Source of the DNA: Macropodus opercularis | Lineage: Eukaryota > Chordata > Actinopteri > Anabantiformes > Osphronemidae | Direction: 5' to 3' | Assembly (NCBI GenBank): GCA_030770545.1 | Contig: CM061104.1 | Location: 13,587,001-13,651,000, forward strand | Length of the DNA stretch: 64,000 nt | Shown here: piece by piece, positions 61,062 to 64,000 of the stretch | How the letters are laid out: each line of letters opens with the position of its first letter | How positions within the stretch are numbered: the first letter of the stretch is position 1 | The notes under the pieces: model-generated | The model's input: the letters and a program-made list of their open reading frames with translations, nothing else | What the model was told of the DNA's origin: nothing | The model's database searches: none | Made by a program: the position numbers and the translations under genes

Positions 61062-64000
61062 TCTAAAATGGAAGTCACCACATATCAGGTTTGGGTGTGG
61101 AACGCTACGTAGGAATGGCTTTAATAAAGGAAGGCGATTTTATTTTGAAAAGGCAGTGATAGTTTAAGACACTGACCTGTGACCTATGGAGCTGTTTTGT
61201 TTTAGATTCAGGTTTCACCATATGAGTTTAAAAGTCACTTAGTTTATTAATTGCAGACTGGGCTCCGGTGAACGACCAGGAGCTAAGAACAGGACAGAAA
61301 CTTGAAGGCGTATTTATAATCTCTACTTACATGAATACCACATTGTGTAAACGTCACACGTATGGGTAGAAAAAACATACCATGGTTAAAATGAAAAGTG
61401 ATCATTAAAGCTGCTTTAACCTCTCGTCTCGTGTACCATTGTTTTATCTAATACTGATATTTTGGTCAGCCGTAAATCAAAAGCAGCCTGTTGGGTTCAT
61501 ACTGGAGCCCATCATTACAGACCAGAAGAAAAAAGACCCGATTGTCATTATAACTGCAAATTATACAGCGGTATATTTAGATAAAACCTCTAAGAATGTT
61601 ACACCAAATTCTAAACACAGTCAGTTTCCAGTTAGTCAGCCAAATCTAGATATGGTCGGCCAGTGAGAGTGATTGACAGGCCTACCAGGCCATGTGGATG
61701 GCGTAGGCCGTCCGCGTCTCTCGTCCCTCCTGCCGGCTGATGTTCTTGGCGGCCTCCACCACATCCTGTGTGGTCTGGTAGTCCTTCAGAGACCACTCGT
61801 GGACCGCTATCTCCCCGTACTGTAGTATACCAACCTGGACATGTGCACAAGCACACACACGTTTTAACTCTGCCCCATGTTCGTAGTCATGTTGGGGCCC
61901 AGTGGTGGGAAGCAACATCTGACACTTCTGTTTCTAGGGCGAGCTATCTCATCAAATACCAGCCCTGTGCTTAAACAAACTGTGCACTTGGGGAATTTTT
62001 GAATTCATTCAGAAACCAGAGGTATTTCCTCTCTCCTCTCCACCTCACACCGCCTGCTACCCCCAACCCTCTCTCTTCAGTACCCCAGCCCCCTTCTCAC
62101 ATCTCTTGTTGTTTAGCTCAAAATACTGTCCCCAGATCGTCCCTGCCAACTTCCATTCCTCCCTAACCTCAAGCTAAATCTGCTCATGTCCCTTTATATT
62201 ACTACTGCAATTCATTCTAGTGGTATTTGCCAGACTGCTTCTTTATATGTCACTCTGTGCGTGTTTTCACTCAAAGGGTTAGCTTGTGCTTACTGTTCTG
62301 GGCAACAGCTAAAGATTTTGGTTGGAGGCAAAACTCATATTCAAACCCACAACTTTCCATTACCAATGTAAATAATATTTATGGACGGTGCAACCCGTTT
62401 TACCTGCATCTGGTCAGAGCTGATGTGGAACTTGCTGAGGATGTTGCTGAGGAAGTTCTGGACCTCATACCAGGGGTAGATACTGTTGGAACCATCCAGC
62501 ACAATCACGATGTCCATGTATGTGGAGCATCCTGCACAGGGGACCGAAAAGATTTGGTTTCTGAAGAAAGCCAGTGCAGCACATCTCCTGGCCTCGGTGA
62601 GTGTGTGCAAACTGTGTGTGAGTGTGCGTTACTTTGCGCCGTTGGAGCGATGGCTTCTCTTGGTTCTAGGTTGTCGTTGACGGAGGCACAGATGCCGGTG
62701 CTGAACATGGAGGTTCCACACTCCTGAGACCACAGAGGCGCACACGCCTGCCAAACACAAGCAGACAGACACCGAACACAGAGAGAGACACAAACACACA
62801 CACACATGTGTTAAAGGCAATTCGGCCAGTTTAGACTTTTAGGTAGGTGTAGGTGGCTCTTTGGTCATTATCATAGTTTAAACATGGAGACAAACGTGTC
62901 CACTGACCCTCGTATAAACAGAGACAAAAAGCACTAAATGAGAGCAGACGGGGGAACAAAAAGAAGAGAAGTCTTAACAGGGAATAAGTCATGGAAAAAC
63001 TACAATAGTGTGGTTTGGAGGGCTGAAAATGAGCGAGAGGCAGAGAGAGAGAGTATTGTTGACATGTTGGCAGTCACTGTTGTCATGAGTGGTTTCACAG
63101 AGCTGGAACTGCGAGACCAGTAAAACAATTTCAATCTGATTGTGCTAAACGTAGTGGGGCGAGTGTAGGGTGGGGGTGCATCACATAAAAATTATTCAGG
63201 CTTCAAAGCATGCCATTTATTTGGCTATCATACCAAGAGGGAGGAATAAGGGGGCGTGCAGAGAGCGGAGATAAAAGAAACCTGTGCGTAGAGCCAAGAG
63301 ACAAAAGAGGGAGAGCAAGAGTGGGGTGAAATGGGGGAGGAATGAGAGAAAGAGCAACATCCTGGTTTTGCCTGGCCTGTCATTATGGACAAATTTCTCC
63401 TCCGGCACACAGACAGCCAGAGAAGAAGAGATGGAGCGAGAGATGAGAGAAAGGAAGGAGAAGATGGAGAAAAGAGAGAGAGGTGCTATGGCTTTTGGTT
63501 GGTCTGTCATTAACAAAGGGCCAGAGACGCATTCCTATCCTGTTATAGACCTGACCACTAGGGTTCAGATAAACACACACACACAGTACAGTGGGCTGCA
63601 TTGGCCAGCGTTCATGAACTGTACACGACTCCACACCCGGAGCAGTAGAAACCTGGCAAACAACAACACATGCAGGCGCACTTGCTCCATGCATAGAGCA
63701 GCGTGGACACAGTAACTAACACACACAAACACGGCACAACAGAAAGGTGTGTGTGCGTCACAGCTCAAGCAATGACGACTTGTTCAAGACCAAGCTGAGG
63801 CTTCATGTTCTGAGGTAGAAGTGCTGAGGTAAAGGGTTTATGTTGAGTGTTTCATTTGAGGGTAAATTAATAGCTTTGGCGTCTGGGCAGCTGAAGAGAG
63901 GAGGAGGTGACCTGGGCCCTGGCGCTTTGTACTATTTCTCAACTGTAGTAGAAGAATGGTGACTACGCACCAGAAAGCCGTCAGGTGAGGCCGGAGCCAG
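51175..64000 (-). CDS. itga10: Integrin alpha-10, 5'-partial (gene extends right of window)
   Basis: Collagen-binding integrin alpha subunit that pairs with beta1, typical of cartilage. Minus-strand exons: >64000-63971, 62747-62633, 62531-62404, 61834-61686, 58978-58828, 56585-56420, 55878-55805, 55728-55584, 55082-54934, 54827-54684, 54578-54372, 54289-54159, 54018-53852, 53769-53627, 53528-53418, 53330-53245, 53134-52993, 52910-52818, 52718-52642, 52540-52451, 52376-52292, 52196-52083, 52008-51901, 51805-51692, 51598-51503, 51421-51308, 51228-51175. All are in phase, about 1060 residues in the window. The I domain has the MIDAS motif DGSNS, then VVTDGESHDGEEL and FFNVTDEAAL. FG-GAP calcium loops DIDQDGITD, DLNHDGFTD and DLDGDKLVD follow. 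A single transmembrane helix (LWILIGSIIGG...) leads into the KLGFFTR cytoplasmic motif, whose K is the last codon of the previous exon. Close similarity to human alpha-10 across the I domain distinguishes it from alpha-1, -2 and -11. Confidence 0.96.
56586..58827 (-). other. itga10 intron within the I domain
   Basis: Donor GTGAGT at 58827, acceptor CTCTCCAG before 56585, phase 0. A 188-codon minus-strand ORF (57451-56885) has no recognisable domain and is taken as chance. No repeat family identified. Confidence 0.55.
58979..61685 (-). other. itga10 intron within the I domain, with long TG repeat
   Basis: Donor GTAGGC at 61685, acceptor CTTTCTTTGTAG before 58978, phase 2. Purine-rich tracts fill 59540-59970, and the long TG microsatellite is at 61012-61060. 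No coding exon seen. Confidence 0.55.
61012..61060. repeat. (TG)n microsatellite, about 24 units
   Basis: Longest pure dinucleotide run in the window. Confidence 0.97.
61835..63970 (-). other. itga10 introns flanking the first I-domain exons
   Basis: Apart from exons 62747-62633 and 62531-62404, these stretches hold CT-rich sequence (62020-62110), CA repeats near 62790 and GA-rich tracts (63290-63480). No other exon, RNA gene or transposon recognised. Confidence 0.5.

Overview
The window is genomic DNA of a teleost fish. The genes are intron-rich with GT-AG splicing, their proteins match vertebrate orthologues closely, introns are fairly short, and CA/TG microsatellites and small fold-back repeats are scattered throughout. 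All identifications come from reading translated exons and matching splice phases by eye; no database search was run.

Layout, left to right: (1) the last six exons of farnesyl diphosphate synthase, fdps, + strand, 1-1167. (2) rusc1, RUN and SH3 domain scaffold, + strand, coding 3342-13738. (3) An ash1l-like gene, - strand, coding 27975 down to 19326, with a non-coding first exon near 30817. (4) dap3 (mitoribosomal protein mS29), + strand, 32859-36632. (5) gba1, lysosomal glucocerebrosidase, + strand, 37353-40323. (6) rnf115, RING-H2 E3 ligase, - strand, 46588-41600. (7) polr3c, RNA polymerase III subunit, + strand, 47630-50622, head-to-head with rnf115. (8) itga10, collagen-binding integrin alpha-10, - strand, from beyond the right edge down to 51175. 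Human orthologues of genes 1-5 lie at 1q22 and those of 6-8 at 1q21.1, so two separate human blocks are adjacent here. The genes are unrelated housekeeping, signalling and adhesion genes; what they share is local architecture (a head-to-head promoter, tail-to-tail 3' ends), not a pathway.

The most unusual item is the ash1l-like gene. Its large N-terminal exons and AT-hooks, the short conserved segment before the catalytic region, and the linker after it are open and splice in phase to give a predicted 1942-residue protein. The exons for the AWS, SET and post-SET methyltransferase core are absent: flanking exons are joined by introns of about 80-100 bases with matching phases. The bromodomain, PHD and BAH exons are also absent, and only an out-of-phase relic of the extreme C terminus remains at 18585-18443. 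The FxLP motif known to bind MRG15 is kept. This looks like a duplicate ASH1L retained as a non-catalytic chromatin protein, presumably with a full-length copy elsewhere in the genome; an assembly deletion must be excluded.

Other points of interest are an 18-base in-frame microexon candidate inside the rusc1 RUN domain, a second 42-base cassette candidate, a GC-AG intron in gba1, and paired M-box/CLEAR-like sites at the gba1 promoter.
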